Source: Flavobacterium saliperosum
GTDB lineage: Bacteria; Bacteroidota; Bacteroidia; Flavobacteriales; Flavobacteriaceae
Length of the DNA stretch: 64,000 nt
Direction: 5' to 3'
Assembly (NCBI RefSeq): GCF_900100625.1
Contig: NZ_FMTY01000002.1
Coordinates: forward strand, 396,768 to 460,767
A program made the translations under genes and the position numbers. This document shows positions 9,151 to 18,852 of the stretch, piece by piece (positions within the stretch are counted from its first letter, which is position 1; every line of letters begins with the position of its first letter). Below the pieces are notes generated by a model, which had not been told where the DNA came from, made no database searches, and saw nothing but the letters and a program-made list of their open reading frames with translations.

Positions 9151-10230
9151 CTACTCCGTTATCTTAATCTCAAACATCTTGTCCCAGTTTTTTCCGGTCA
9201 CAAAAATGGTTTTGGTTTTAGGATTGTAAGCGATTCCGTTTAATACGTCGATATCGGGGTGCTGCGTTACTTTCGCTTTTAAATCGGATAGGTTAATAAC
9301 CGCTTCGACAGCACCATTTTTAGGGTTGATAACAGCAATGGCATCCATCGTGTAAATGTTGGCGTAAATTTTTCCGTCTATCCATTCCATTTCGTTTACG
9401 GCCTTAATTTTAGAACTTGCCGTATACACATTAATATAATCAACCTCTTTAAAATCGGCCGGGTTTACAAACCATATTTTTTCAGTTCCGTCGGACATCA
9501 GTAAATTTTTGCCGTCATTCGTCATACCCCAGCCTTCCATATTGGTCTTGAAATAAGGGAATGTTTTTTCTTTTTTAAAGGTATCGGCATTGTATACGTA
9601 GGCTTCCCCGTTCTGATACGTAATCTGGTATACTTTATTATTCAGAATTGTACATCCTTCACCAAAAACATTTTGAGGCAGTTCAACTATTTTATGCACT
9701 TTACCTGTTTTGTAATCGGTTTTTCGAAGGGAAGAGATGCCGCGCAAACCGGTTCCGTTTCCAGCGCCGTTTCCGGTACTTTCAATTAAGGTGTCGCGAT
9801 AGAATTCCAATCCTTGCGTATAGGCTTTCAAATCGTGAGGATAGGTGTTTACAATGGTATATTTTAACAATTTCGGCTGAATATCAGATACCAATTCCAC
9901 TCGTGTAGTCGTTTCGCTGTTCTCTCCTTCAAAGTAAACCAAGGCTTTGATGTTTTGGTAGCCTAATTTTTGTTCTGCAAAAGCAAAATCCAGCTTAGTG
10001 TTGCCTTTTACAGCACCAACTTTTTTATCGTTGATATAATAAATAATGGAGTCAATAGTTTTGTTTTCCGGATTTTTCAAGGCTAAAGAAAGCGTCTCCT
10101 GTGGCTGATATTGTTCTTTTAAACCGGTGGAATCAATAGAAAATAAATTTTCCGCACCTTTTTTATCGTCATTACACGAAACAAGCGCAGTTCCTAACAA
10201 AATGAATGTTAATAGATTATGTGTTTTCAT
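9151..10230 (-). CDS. glutaminyl-peptide cyclotransferase-like lipoprotein (beta-propeller)
   Basis: 359 residues from the ATG at 10230. A longer frame to 10374 would run through the SRP RNA gene and is rejected; the chosen start gives a clean lipoprotein signal (LLGTALVSC). The five-bladed propeller of the plant/bacterial-type glutamine cyclotransferase family is seen in YPHDLKAYTQGLEF, GLRGISSLRKTDYKTGKV, FGEGCTILNNKVYQITY and a final YNPKTKTIFVTGKNWDKMFE. The family converts N-terminal glutamine to pyroglutamate. Bacteroidota T9SS cargo often carries N-terminal pyroglutamate, so a role at the cell surface is plausible. Confidence 0.87.
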   Translation of the reverse strand: MKTHNLLTFILLGTALVSCNDDKKGAENLFSIDSTGLKEQYQPQETLSLALKNPENKTIDSIIYYINDKKVGAVKGNTKLDFAFAEQKLGYQNIKALVYFEGENSETTTRVELVSDIQPKLLKYTIVNTYPHDLKAYTQGLEFYRDTLIESTGNGAGNGTGLRGISSLRKTDYKTGKVHKIVELPQNVFGEGCTILNNKVYQITYQNGEAYVYNADTFKKEKTFPYFKTNMEGWGMTNDGKNLLMSDGTEKIWFVNPADFKEVDYINVYTASSKIKAVNEMEWIDGKIYANIYTMDAIAVINPKNGAVEAVINLSDLKAKVTQHPDIDVLNGIAYNPKTKTIFVTGKNWDKMFEIKITE

Positions 10231-10285
10231 TGTTTTAAAATTGATAGAAGCAATATACAATGTTATTTTTATATCTTCAATTGCC

Positions 10286-10315
10286 TTGCAAAAAAATAAA
10301 AAGGTTGTATATTTG
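10286..10315 (+). promoter_or_regulatory. promoter of the SRP RNA gene
   Basis: TTG at 10286-10288, a 19-base spacer and TATATTTG at 10308-10315. The -7 box ends five bases before the first base of the RNA (10320), which fixes the transcription start. Confidence 0.75.
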
Positions 10316-10319
10316 CAAC

Positions 10320-10414
10320 GGCAAGTCCTACACGACCAGCTCCTGCAGACTCCTCCAGGGTGGGAACGCAGCAAAGGTATGTGGTTGTAGCGGTGCGATG
10401 TAGGTCGCTTGCCA
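10320..10414 (+). ncRNA. ffs: signal recognition particle RNA (4.5S)
   Basis: About 95 bases. The closing stem is GGCAAG (10320-10325) with CTTGCC (10408-10413). The middle contains the conserved apical domain with CTCCAGGGTGGGAACGCAGC, the binding site for the M domain of Ffh. A T-run follows at once (10415-10421). The RNA pairs with Ffh to target membrane proteins co-translationally. The gene is divergent from the cyclotransferase gene. Confidence 0.93.
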
Positions 10415-10424
10415 TTTTTTTCTC

Positions 10425-10487
10425 ATTGCGAGGAAACGAAGCAATCTTTTTCAATTTATACTATCTCCCTTGCGGAGATTTTTTTAT
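10425..10487 (+). terminator. tandem hairpins after SRP RNA
   Basis: First hairpin: ATTGC (10425-10429) with GCAAT (10441-10445), followed by C and a T-run. Second hairpin: ATCTCC (10463-10468) with GGAGAT (10474-10479), followed by seven T. Both look like terminators. The first resembles a short element (ATTGCGAGGA..CGAAGCAAT) that I recall as dispersed in Bacteroidota genomes; that is memory, not a search. Confidence 0.6.
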
Positions 10488-10511
10488 TTTTAGGGCATAC
10501 AAATTCATTCC

Positions 10512-11510
10512 ATGAAGCTATCCTGGCAAATTGTCCGACTCCAACTTAAAGAAACGTTCTCGATATCCTATGGTGATTACTCTTTCAGAGAAGCATTAAT
10601 AGTAAAGTTAAGCAATCACGATTGTTCCGGTTATGGCGAGTGTACGGGCATCGATTATTACCACATCAGTTTGTCTGATTTTGATAAAACACTACATCAG
10701 CTAAAAGATAAAATTGAAAACCAACCAATCAATCATCCAACCGATTTTTATAATTTCCTGATTGCATTGGGATTACCAAGTTTTCTTCGATCGGCATTGG
10801 ATTGTGCCTATTGGGATTTGTTCGGGAAACTGGAAAACAGAAGCTTTTCCGAATTGAACACTGTCGAAATAAATACCATTCCCGAATCTTCCATAACGAT
10901 AAGTGTTGCTCCAATCGAAGTTCAATTGGATAAAATAGCAAAATCGTCCTGGAATAAATTCAAAGTGAAGTGCAATCATTTTGATGAAAACGAAATTCAG
11001 CAGCTATTGCAAACAGGAAAATCAGTGGCTTTGGATGCTAACGGCAGTTATACTGCTGAAGATTGTCATTGGCTGGAAAACTTTGAAATGGCAAAAGGGT
11101 TTACTTATGTTGAGCAACCGATGAAACCTGGTGAAGACAATTTTAAATCATTACAATCCGACAAATATCCTAATTGGATGGCGGATGAAGATTGTCAGGA
11201 AAATAGCGATTTGAAAACATTACAACCGCATTACCGAAGCATCAATATCAAATTGGTAAAATGTGGCGGATTGACACCCGCTTTGGAATTGATAAAGAAT
11301 GCTAAAGACTTAAGTTTTAAAATCATGATTGGCTGTATGACCGAATCCACCGTTGGGATTTCCGCGGGAGCAGCAATAGCTTCTTTAGCAGATTTTGCCG
11401 ATTTGGACGGTGCTAATTTAATTGCCAACGATATGGCATCTGGTTCAAAGATTGAATTGGGGAAAATTCTCCTTTCTGAAAAACCGGGATTAGGAATCAA
11501 AATTTTATAG
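10512..11510 (+). CDS. enolase-superfamily dipeptide epimerase (L-Ala-D/L-Glu epimerase type)
   Basis: 332 residues. The muconate-lactonizing subgroup layout is complete: KVK at 151-153 (catalytic lysine pair), metal ligands D175 (LDANGSY), E201 (VEQP) and D225 (MADEDC), and the opposite-face lysine K247 (NIKLVKCGG). The C-terminal GCMTESTVGISA loop is typical of dipeptide epimerases, which recycle the murein peptide L-Ala-D-Glu by epimerising to L-Ala-L-Glu. O-succinylbenzoate synthase is a close relative, but no menaquinone genes are adjacent. Exact dipeptide preference cannot be read from sequence. Confidence 0.85.
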   Translation: MKLSWQIVRLQLKETFSISYGDYSFREALIVKLSNHDCSGYGECTGIDYYHISLSDFDKTLHQLKDKIENQPINHPTDFYNFLIALGLPSFLRSALDCAYWDLFGKLENRSFSELNTVEINTIPESSITISVAPIEVQLDKIAKSSWNKFKVKCNHFDENEIQQLLQTGKSVALDANGSYTAEDCHWLENFEMAKGFTYVEQPMKPGEDNFKSLQSDKYPNWMADEDCQENSDLKTLQPHYRSINIKLVKCGGLTPALELIKNAKDLSFKIMIGCMTESTVGISAGAAIASLADFADLDGANLIANDMASGSKIELGKILLSEKPGLGIKIL

Positions 11511-11553
11511 ACGGAACTTCTAAAAATGCGTACTTTCGCACATTATTCCCAAT

Positions 11554-11588
11554 AATCTAAGAAGTCTAAAAATCTAAGAAGTCTAATA
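11554..11588 (+). repeat. 17-bp tandem repeat (2 copies) before SDR start
   Basis: AATCTAAGAAGTCTAA occurs at 11554-11569 and again at 11571-11586 with a one-base joint, ending two bases before the ATG at 11589. A close variant is present in three copies before pdxH (23937-23987). Confidence 0.8.
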
Positions 11589-12395
11589 ATGTCAAATGTT
11601 GTTTTAATTACGGGTGGTTCGTCAGGAATCGGGAAATCGGTTGGTGAATTCCTGCATCAGAAAGGTTTTACTGTTTACGGAACGAGTCGAAACCCGGAAC
11701 GTGTTGAAAATTCAGTTTTTCCATTGGTCGCTTTGGATGTCAGAAATACCGAGAGTATCAAAAATGCTGTAGCCGAAGTGATTGCAAAATCAGGACGGTT
11801 GGATATTGTGATTAACAATGCCGGTGTTGGAATTACCGGTCCGTTGGAAGAAATTCCGGCCGAAGAAATCAAAAACAATTTCGAGACAAATCTTTTCGGA
11901 CCCATTGAAGTGATGAAAGCCGTTTTACCGCAAATGCGTACTCAAAAATCAGGCTTAATCATCAATGTTACATCAATTGCTGGTTATATGGGATTGCCTT
12001 ACCGCAGCGTGTATTCGGCTTCAAAAGGGGCGTTGGAACTGATTACGGAAGCCTTGCGAATGGAAACGAAATCGTTCGGAATTCACATTACCAATGTAGC
12101 TCCGGGTGATTTTGCTACAAATATTGCCGCCGGACGTTATCATGCGCCGTTGGTAAAAGGTTCGGCCTATGAAATCCCATACGGAAACACGTTAAAAACC
12201 ATGGACGAACATGTAGACAGCGGAAGCAATCCAAACGATATGGCTTTAGCGATTTATGCGATTATTCAAACTCCAAACCCTAACGTGCATTATAAGGTGG
12301 GCGCTTTTATGCAGAAGTTCTCGATTGTTTTAAAACGCATGCTTCCGGACAAAATGTACGAGAAATTGTTAATGAATCATTATAAATTAAACTAA
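11589..12395 (+). CDS. short-chain dehydrogenase/reductase
   Basis: 268 residues, classical SDR length. The cofactor glycine motif TGGSSGIG is at 8-15, NNAG at about 76-79, the catalytic serine S129 in NVTSIAG, and the YSASK active site gives Y142 and K146. The short basic patch GTSRNPERV after the second strand suggests NADP(H). The substrate is unknown. The next gene starts 2 bases after its stop, so the two are probably co-transcribed. Confidence 0.9.
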   Translation: MSNVVLITGGSSGIGKSVGEFLHQKGFTVYGTSRNPERVENSVFPLVALDVRNTESIKNAVAEVIAKSGRLDIVINNAGVGITGPLEEIPAEEIKNNFETNLFGPIEVMKAVLPQMRTQKSGLIINVTSIAGYMGLPYRSVYSASKGALELITEALRMETKSFGIHITNVAPGDFATNIAAGRYHAPLVKGSAYEIPYGNTLKTMDEHVDSGSNPNDMALAIYAIIQTPNPNVHYKVGAFMQKFSIVLKRMLPDKMYEKLLMNHYKLN

Positions 12396-12397
12396 TC

Positions 12398-13099
12398 ATG
12401 AAAAAATATATTTTTCTGTTTTTCCTTTTATTTTCAACATTAAATTATGCACAGGAAAGTGCGGATGAGAAAACCAATAAGAAACGAAATGTGTTTTTTG
12501 ACATTTCAGGCGGCTATGGTGGACGGATAGGCGAAACTGCCGGTGAAAATGATTTGGAGCGAAAACATTCCCAGAGTCAGAAATCGGGATTCAGTTATGA
12601 TGTTAGCTTGTATTTCAGACTGTTTGATAATAAAAATTCCTTTATTGGATTCAAGTACAATGCCTTCAACAAAAAATCGGTTATTGATGATGCGTATGTA
12701 ACGGCACCCAACGGGCAACAAGGCTATGGGGAGTTTTCAGATAACGTTACAATATCTTTTTACGGAATTTCTTATATGTATAGTAAACCAACAGCTTCCA
12801 GAGACGAGTTCAGTTTTGATGTTGGCTTAGGGTATATCGGTTACAAAGATAAAGCGGTTTATCTCCAGGATTACAAGATTAAAGGGGCGTCGTTTGGCGT
12901 TTACACTTCCGGAAGCTATTATTTAAGAATTTCGGATGGTTTTTCTCTAGGACCAAGAGTGGGACTTCTGTTGGGGACTTTGAGTTCCGTGAAAATTGAA
13001 GGACCCAATAATTATCGTGATGATGTTAAATTGGATGACAATATGAAAGAGAGTCTTTCAAGAATTGATTTGTCAATTGGAGCCAGAATTAAATTTTAG
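12398..13099 (+). CDS. outer-membrane beta-barrel protein, small
   Basis: 233 residues with a signal peptide (1-18, ending LNYAQ). The mature part alternates aromatic beta strands (FDISGGYGGRIGE, FGVYTSGSYYLRISDGFSLGPRVGLLLG) and ends in IGARIKF with a C-terminal phenylalanine, the usual mark of an eight-stranded barrel handled by BamA. It starts 2 bases after the SDR stop. No specific function is recognisable. Confidence 0.7.
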   Translation: MKKYIFLFFLLFSTLNYAQESADEKTNKKRNVFFDISGGYGGRIGETAGENDLERKHSQSQKSGFSYDVSLYFRLFDNKNSFIGFKYNAFNKKSVIDDAYVTAPNGQQGYGEFSDNVTISFYGISYMYSKPTASRDEFSFDVGLGYIGYKDKAVYLQDYKIKGASFGVYTSGSYYLRISDGFSLGPRVGLLLGTLSSVKIEGPNNYRDDVKLDDNMKESLSRIDLSIGARIKF

Positions 13100-13156
13100 T
13101 TGTAATTTTGCAACCGATTCAAAAAAGGAGTACACAACTATTTTAAATATATCAAG

Positions 13157-13813
13157 ATGAAATTTTTTATTGACACAGCCAATTTAGAGCAAATTAAAGA
13201 AGCACAGGAATTAGGCGTATTGGACGGTGTTACAACCAACCCGTCGTTAATGGCAAAAGAAGGAATTACCGGAAAAAACAATATTTTAAAACATTACGTA
13301 GACATCTGTAACATTGTGGATGGCGATGTAAGTGCCGAAGTGAATGCCATGGATTTGGAAGGCATGATCAAAGAAGGCGAGGAGTTGGCTGAATTGCACG
13401 AGCAAATTGTTGTGAAATTACCGATGACCAAAGAAGGAATCAAAGCATGTAAGTATTTTTCCGACAGAGGAATCAGAACTAACGTAACTTTGGTGTTTTC
13501 TGCGGGTCAGGCTATTTTGGCTGCAAAAGCGGGTGCAACTTATGTTTCTCCGTTTTTAGGTCGTTTGGACGATGTTTCCACAGACGGTTTAAACCTAATC
13601 GACGAAATCCGTCAGATATATGACAACTATGCTTTCGAAACTCAGATTTTAGCGGCTTCTGTTCGTCACACGATGCACGTTGTTAATTGTGCTAAAATTG
13701 GCGCTGATGTTATGACCGGACCATTATCATCCATCTTAGGATTGTTGAAACACCCGTTAACGGATATCGGTATCGCACAGTTTATTGCCGATTACGAAAA
13801 AGGAAATAAATAG
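13157..13813 (+). CDS. fsa: transaldolase / fructose-6-phosphate aldolase family
   Basis: 218 residues, the short form of transaldolase. The start [16 protein letters not shown], the substrate loop [13 protein letters not shown] and [15 protein letters not shown], which contains the Schiff-base lysine (about K85), are all present, followed by [11 protein letters not shown] and ASVRHTMHV. The enzyme interconverts sedoheptulose-7-phosphate and glyceraldehyde-3-phosphate in the pentose phosphate pathway, or cleaves fructose-6-phosphate; the two activities cannot be separated here. A terminator follows. Confidence 0.92.
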   Translation: MKFFIDTANLEQIKEAQELGVLDGVTTNPSLMAKEGITGKNNILKHYVDICNIVDGDVSAEVNAMDLEGMIKEGEELAELHEQIVVKLPMTKEGIKACKYFSDRGIRTNVTLVFSAGQAILAAKAGATYVSPFLGRLDDVSTDGLNLIDEIRQIYDNYAFETQILAASVRHTMHVVNCAKIGADVMTGPLSSILGLLKHPLTDIGIAQFIADYEKGNK

Positions 13814-13860
13814 TTAGCAGACAGCAAAAGGCAGGAAGCGGATTATATTTTACAGTATAA

Positions 13861-13890
13861 AAAAAGGATTCAATTATTGAATCCTTTTTT
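13861..13890 (+). terminator. terminator after transaldolase
   Basis: A perfect 13-bp stem, AAAAAGGATTCAA (13861-13873) with TTGAATCCTTTTT (13877-13889), with a 3-base loop. It may serve the convergent gene at 13928 as well. Confidence 0.9.
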
Positions 13891-13927
13891 GTTTTTATAG
13901 CAGTACGTTTCTGCATTCTGGTATCTA

Positions 13928-15331
13928 CTACTTCAATTGTTCTTCAAACTGAGCGTCAAAAAGACTGACAAAGGCGTTTTTGATTGTACCATCCGCATTC
14001 AGAAGAATCACACGATGCAATTTGGTAATAACCCATTCGTCTTTTAATTTCTGTAAATCCGAAGCATGAAGTTCTACAGTATCCCTAAAATCGTATTTGG
14101 CTAATGTTTTGAGCCAATCTTCTTTGGATTCATCCATATTGACTGCAATGAAATTCAATTCGGGATGTTTCACTTTTAAATCGTGTGCCTTCTTGTGTAC
14201 CGCTTCCAAATGTGATTTTGAACTCATCGTCCAGAAGAAAACAACGGTCTGTCCGTTAATCATGTGCGTAAAGTCGACTTTTTCGCCAAATGTATTAATG
14301 AATTCCTGTGATGGTAATTTATTCCCGGGTTTTAAATGCTGCGCCGCACTTGAAATTTTTCGGATTTCGTTGTGTTTGCTTTTGTCTGTTGATAGTTGAA
14401 AATAACGGTCTAAGAACTTCTTGTTGTTTGCCATGTTTTGATCTTCAAGAAGATACATAAAGGCAATGTTGTTCAGTACCCCATTTTTAATTTTCTGATT
14501 TTTAAATAAGGTATCGGTTATGTTCAGTTTTTTAATATTCGAAGCCAAGGCCGTTTGCTCGTAGTCTTTTTCAGTATTACAGTTTTTGTACGCAATATTG
14601 TTCAGCATTGCTGTCATGTAACGCACAAAAGCTACATACGTAGTCAAATCCTCATTGTTATAATCGATTTTTTTTCTGAAATCATAATAATTTTTGGGCA
14701 ATGAATTACAGATGTCTTCGCCGCTTCTTCTTTTATGCGCAATCGGATAGATTTCTTTTTTTGCCAAATGATTCAAATCCAATGATGCTTTAGCATAAGT
14801 ATCAAATTGTTCATCCCATCCGATTTCGGTTTTTCTACGCAGGTAAAAAGATTTTTTTACAGCATAGGAAGAATCAATGGTTCTGCTGAATTTTTTATAA
14901 TCTTTATCAAAAACATCATACCCTCTGTCGGCTTCATTTTTGAGGAACATTTCGATAAGGAAATTGTTTTTTTGATCACCACGTCCGCAAAACACCAGCG
15001 AGTTGTCAAATTCTTTGGTGTTCAAACGAAGCATCAGACTGTCATTTTTGTCAAAATAAACGTATTGGTATTCGGGTTCGTGTCTGAAAGTATACATTCC
15101 CGGTGTAAGTGAATCGAATTTCTTGAAAAACCGATTTTTATTGTCCAGTAAAACAGAGTCAATAACTTCGTTATCCTTTAATAAAAGGACATAACGATTG
15201 TTCGGATTAAGTATTTCACCTCCAAAATAAGCGGTGTAATTGTCGTCTTTAAACTCTTTGTTGCAAGAAGTCAGACTTAAAATTACAATCGATGAAATAG
15301 GTAATAGTAGATTCTTTAAATTGGGAAACAT
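13928..15331 (-). CDS. TlpA/AhpC-like lipoprotein with degenerate active site
   Basis: 467 residues with a lipoprotein signal (VILSLTSC, lipid on C23). The N-terminal half is the variable domain seen in Bacteroidota TlpA-like proteins (DUF4369-type strands near 30-120). Residues about 335-467 form a thioredoxin fold: GQTVVFFWTMSSKSHLEAV, then NFIAVNMDESKEDW and RVILLNADGTI. The place where CxxC normally sits reads SSKS (370-373), so both redox cysteines are missing. It should not be a disulfide reductase and may be a binding or structural relative. It is convergent with the transaldolase gene. Confidence 0.72.
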   Translation of the reverse strand: MFPNLKNLLLPISSIVILSLTSCNKEFKDDNYTAYFGGEILNPNNRYVLLLKDNEVIDSVLLDNKNRFFKKFDSLTPGMYTFRHEPEYQYVYFDKNDSLMLRLNTKEFDNSLVFCGRGDQKNNFLIEMFLKNEADRGYDVFDKDYKKFSRTIDSSYAVKKSFYLRRKTEIGWDEQFDTYAKASLDLNHLAKKEIYPIAHKRRSGEDICNSLPKNYYDFRKKIDYNNEDLTTYVAFVRYMTAMLNNIAYKNCNTEKDYEQTALASNIKKLNITDTLFKNQKIKNGVLNNIAFMYLLEDQNMANNKKFLDRYFQLSTDKSKHNEIRKISSAAQHLKPGNKLPSQEFINTFGEKVDFTHMINGQTVVFFWTMSSKSHLEAVHKKAHDLKVKHPELNFIAVNMDESKEDWLKTLAKYDFRDTVELHASDLQKLKDEWVITKLHRVILLNADGTIKNAFVSLFDAQFEEQLK

Positions 15332-15428
15332 CTAATCGAAATTTATTTCAAAACAAATATAGTTGTGTAAGAGGTAACTTGCTGTTAATGTACAGTTAAA
15401 ATGCCAAAATGAACATTCTTCCTAATAG

Positions 15429-17108
<1,680 letters not shown>

Positions 17109-17112
17109 ATAT

Positions 17113-17142
17113 AAAAACCCGCTTTCAACAGCGGGTTTTTTG
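17113..17142. terminator. terminator after ABC-F gene
   Basis: AAAACCCGCT (17113-17122) pairs with AGCGGGTTTT (17130-17139) and is followed by T. It is also placed to end the convergent OsmC transcript. Confidence 0.9.
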
Positions 17143-17144
17143 TT

Positions 17145-17537
17145 TTATATCAATGTAGTTTCCACTTCCGTCGGATGCATCAGTACTTTGTGAACCGGAC
17201 ATTTGTCGGCAATCTTCAAAAGGCGTTCTCTTTGTTCTTCGGTTAAATCACCTATCAGTTCAATTTTTCGGGTAAATACGGATTTTGTTTCTTCATTATT
17301 CCAATCGAAAGTGACTTCAATATTCACATCGGTTAAATTCCACCCTTTATGATTCGCATACATTTTTAAAGTGATTATGGTGCAGGAACCTAATGCGGAA
17401 GCCAAAAGTTCTTTGGGAGAAAAACCTAAATCCTGTCCTTCCAATTCAAGGGGTTCATCTGCAATCAGCGTATTGGTGGCCGTTTTGATTTCGGTTTTAT
17501 ATTTTTCCTGTCCGAGATGCGCGTTTATTTTTTCCAT
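17145..17537 (-). CDS. OsmC family peroxiredoxin-like protein
   Basis: 130 residues. The two reactive cysteines of the family are present: one in LASALGSCTIITLKMYANHKG and one in LLKIADKCPVHKVL. The fold reduces organic hydroperoxides or related compounds. It starts 2 bases beyond the end of the upstream pirin gene, so the GNAT, pirin and OsmC genes are very likely one transcript with a detoxification theme. Confidence 0.9.
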   Translation of the reverse strand: MEKINAHLGQEKYKTEIKTATNTLIADEPLELEGQDLGFSPKELLASALGSCTIITLKMYANHKGWNLTDVNIEVTFDWNNEETKSVFTRKIELIGDLTEEQRERLLKIADKCPVHKVLMHPTEVETTLI

Positions 17538-17539
17538 GA

Positions 17540-18427
17540 TTATCTGAAATTTTTCAAAGGTGGCGGTAACGGAACAAATTCGGTTTCACCCGGAACTTTC
17601 GGGAAGGTCTGATTTTCCCAATCGGTTTTGGCTTTTTCAATTCGTTCTTTGCTGGACGAAACAAAATTCCAGAAAATATAACGTTCTTCCGGAAAGGGCT
17701 CTCCTCCAAAAATATAAACGGTGGTGTTTTCGCCCATTTCGAATTCGCAGAGTTTACTGTCTTTGGCAATAAGGATTTGTTTGGATTCAAAAACGATACC
17801 GTCACTTTTAATGTTTCCTTCCAGAATATACAAAGCGCTTTCACCAAATAAATCCTCTCCGATTTTTACTGTTTGTGCCGAAGTGCTTTTTATCTCAATC
17901 AGGTAAAGCGGACTGTAAACCGGTACTGCCGATTTTCTGCCGAACGCTTCACCGGCGATAAGTTTAAACGAGAGTCCGTTTTGTTCCCAATGCGGAATAT
18001 CGTCTTTTTCCACATGAGTGAAATTCGGTTCCATTTCCTCGAGTTCTTTCGGAAGGGCCACCCAAATTTGTAATCCGTGCAGCATTTTTTCCAGATCTCT
18101 GAGATATTGGGGTGTTCTTTCCGAATGTACGATTCCTTTTCCGGCGGTCATCCAGTTTACGGCTCCGGGTTTGATTTCCATTTCGGTTCCCAAACTGTCT
18201 TTGTGCATGATGCTGCCTTCAAACAGATAGGTGAGGGTGGACAATCCGATGTGTGGGTGCGGAGCGACATCAAAGTTTTCAAATTCAGCTAAATAAGTCG
18301 GACCCATATGGTCTATGAATGCAAAAGGACCAACGGTTCGTTTTTCCCGAAAGGGTAACAGGCGTCCCACCATAAAGTTTCCGATATCGGCGGCGCGCTC
18401 TTCTATGATTAATTCTACATTTGACAT
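17540..18427 (-). CDS. pirin family protein (copy 1)
   Basis: 295 residues, two cupin domains. The N-terminal cupin carries the metal ligands of pirin in APHPHIGLSTLTYLFEG (two histidines), then HSERTPQ, and a glutamate nearby. The C-terminal part includes YSPLYLIEIKS and the conserved GGEPFPEERYIFWNF. Pirins bind iron; several oxidise quercetin, and the cellular role in bacteria is unsettled. It lies between a GNAT gene and OsmC. A second pirin is encoded at 18853. Confidence 0.9.
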   Translation of the reverse strand: MSNVELIIEERAADIGNFMVGRLLPFREKRTVGPFAFIDHMGPTYLAEFENFDVAPHPHIGLSTLTYLFEGSIMHKDSLGTEMEIKPGAVNWMTAGKGIVHSERTPQYLRDLEKMLHGLQIWVALPKELEEMEPNFTHVEKDDIPHWEQNGLSFKLIAGEAFGRKSAVPVYSPLYLIEIKSTSAQTVKIGEDLFGESALYILEGNIKSDGIVFESKQILIAKDSKLCEFEMGENTTVYIFGGEPFPEERYIFWNFVSSSKERIEKAKTDWENQTFPKVPGETEFVPLPPPLKNFR

Positions 18428-18456
18428 GTGCTGTTTTTTCTTATAAAGTTAAGAAC

Positions 18457-18771
18457 TTATTCTTCAAATCCTTTAAAATTTTCATCTACAATTCGTTTCC
18501 ATTCCGGATGTCTTTTTACATAAGCAAAAACCAGCGGACAAAGCGGAATAAGCTTGTAATAGTTCTCTTCGATATAAACCAATGTCTTTTCGATTACGGC
18601 TGTTGCCGCACCTTTGCCCTCCAATTCGGGTTCGACTTCGGTGTGGATTAACGTAATGCTGTGAGGTCGCTCTTTATAAACGATAAACGCTTTGTGGCCG
18701 TCTACGGTAATTTCAAACTGGTGCAGTTCTTCGTTTTTTATCAATGGGATTTCTGTATATTCAGGCTTCAT
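18457..18771 (-). CDS. small GNAT N-acetyltransferase (YidJ/Gcn5-related type)
   Basis: 104 residues, the short single-domain acetyltransferase family. The acetyl-CoA loop is in EPELEGKGAATAVIEKTLVYIEE, preceded by ITLIHTEVEPE and followed by YYKLIPLCPLVFAYVKRHPEW. Substrate unknown. It precedes pirin copy 1 by 29 bases and is likely the first gene of the GNAT-pirin-OsmC unit. Its 5' leader is made of CTAA-rich short repeats. Confidence 0.88.
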   Translation of the reverse strand: MKPEYTEIPLIKNEELHQFEITVDGHKAFIVYKERPHSITLIHTEVEPELEGKGAATAVIEKTLVYIEENYYKLIPLCPLVFAYVKRHPEWKRIVDENFKGFEE

Positions 18772-18812
18772 TTTCAGATTGTTTAGAATGTTAGATTTTT
18801 AGATGGTTAGAA
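18772..18812 (-). repeat. CTAA-type degenerate tandem leader repeat
   Basis: On the minus strand the leader before the GNAT ATG reads CTAACCAT, CTAAAAAT, CTAACATT, CTAAACAAT, then CTGAAA and the ATG: four to five units of 8-9 bases ending at the start codon. Confidence 0.6.
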
Positions 18813-18845
18813 AAAAGCAACTACCTTTAAGAGATTGTTGCTTTT
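18813..18845 (-). terminator. terminator of pirin copy 2
   Basis: AAAAGCAAC (18813-18821) pairs with GTTGCTTTT (18837-18845); on the minus strand the hairpin is followed by a T-run. It separates pirin copy 2 from the GNAT gene. Confidence 0.75.
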
Positions 18846-18852
18846 AAATTGA

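Noticed and set aside
10231..10374. N-terminal extension of the glutaminyl cyclase-like gene
   Set aside because: It translates the antisense of the SRP RNA gene; the ATG at 10230 gives a proper lipoprotein signal.
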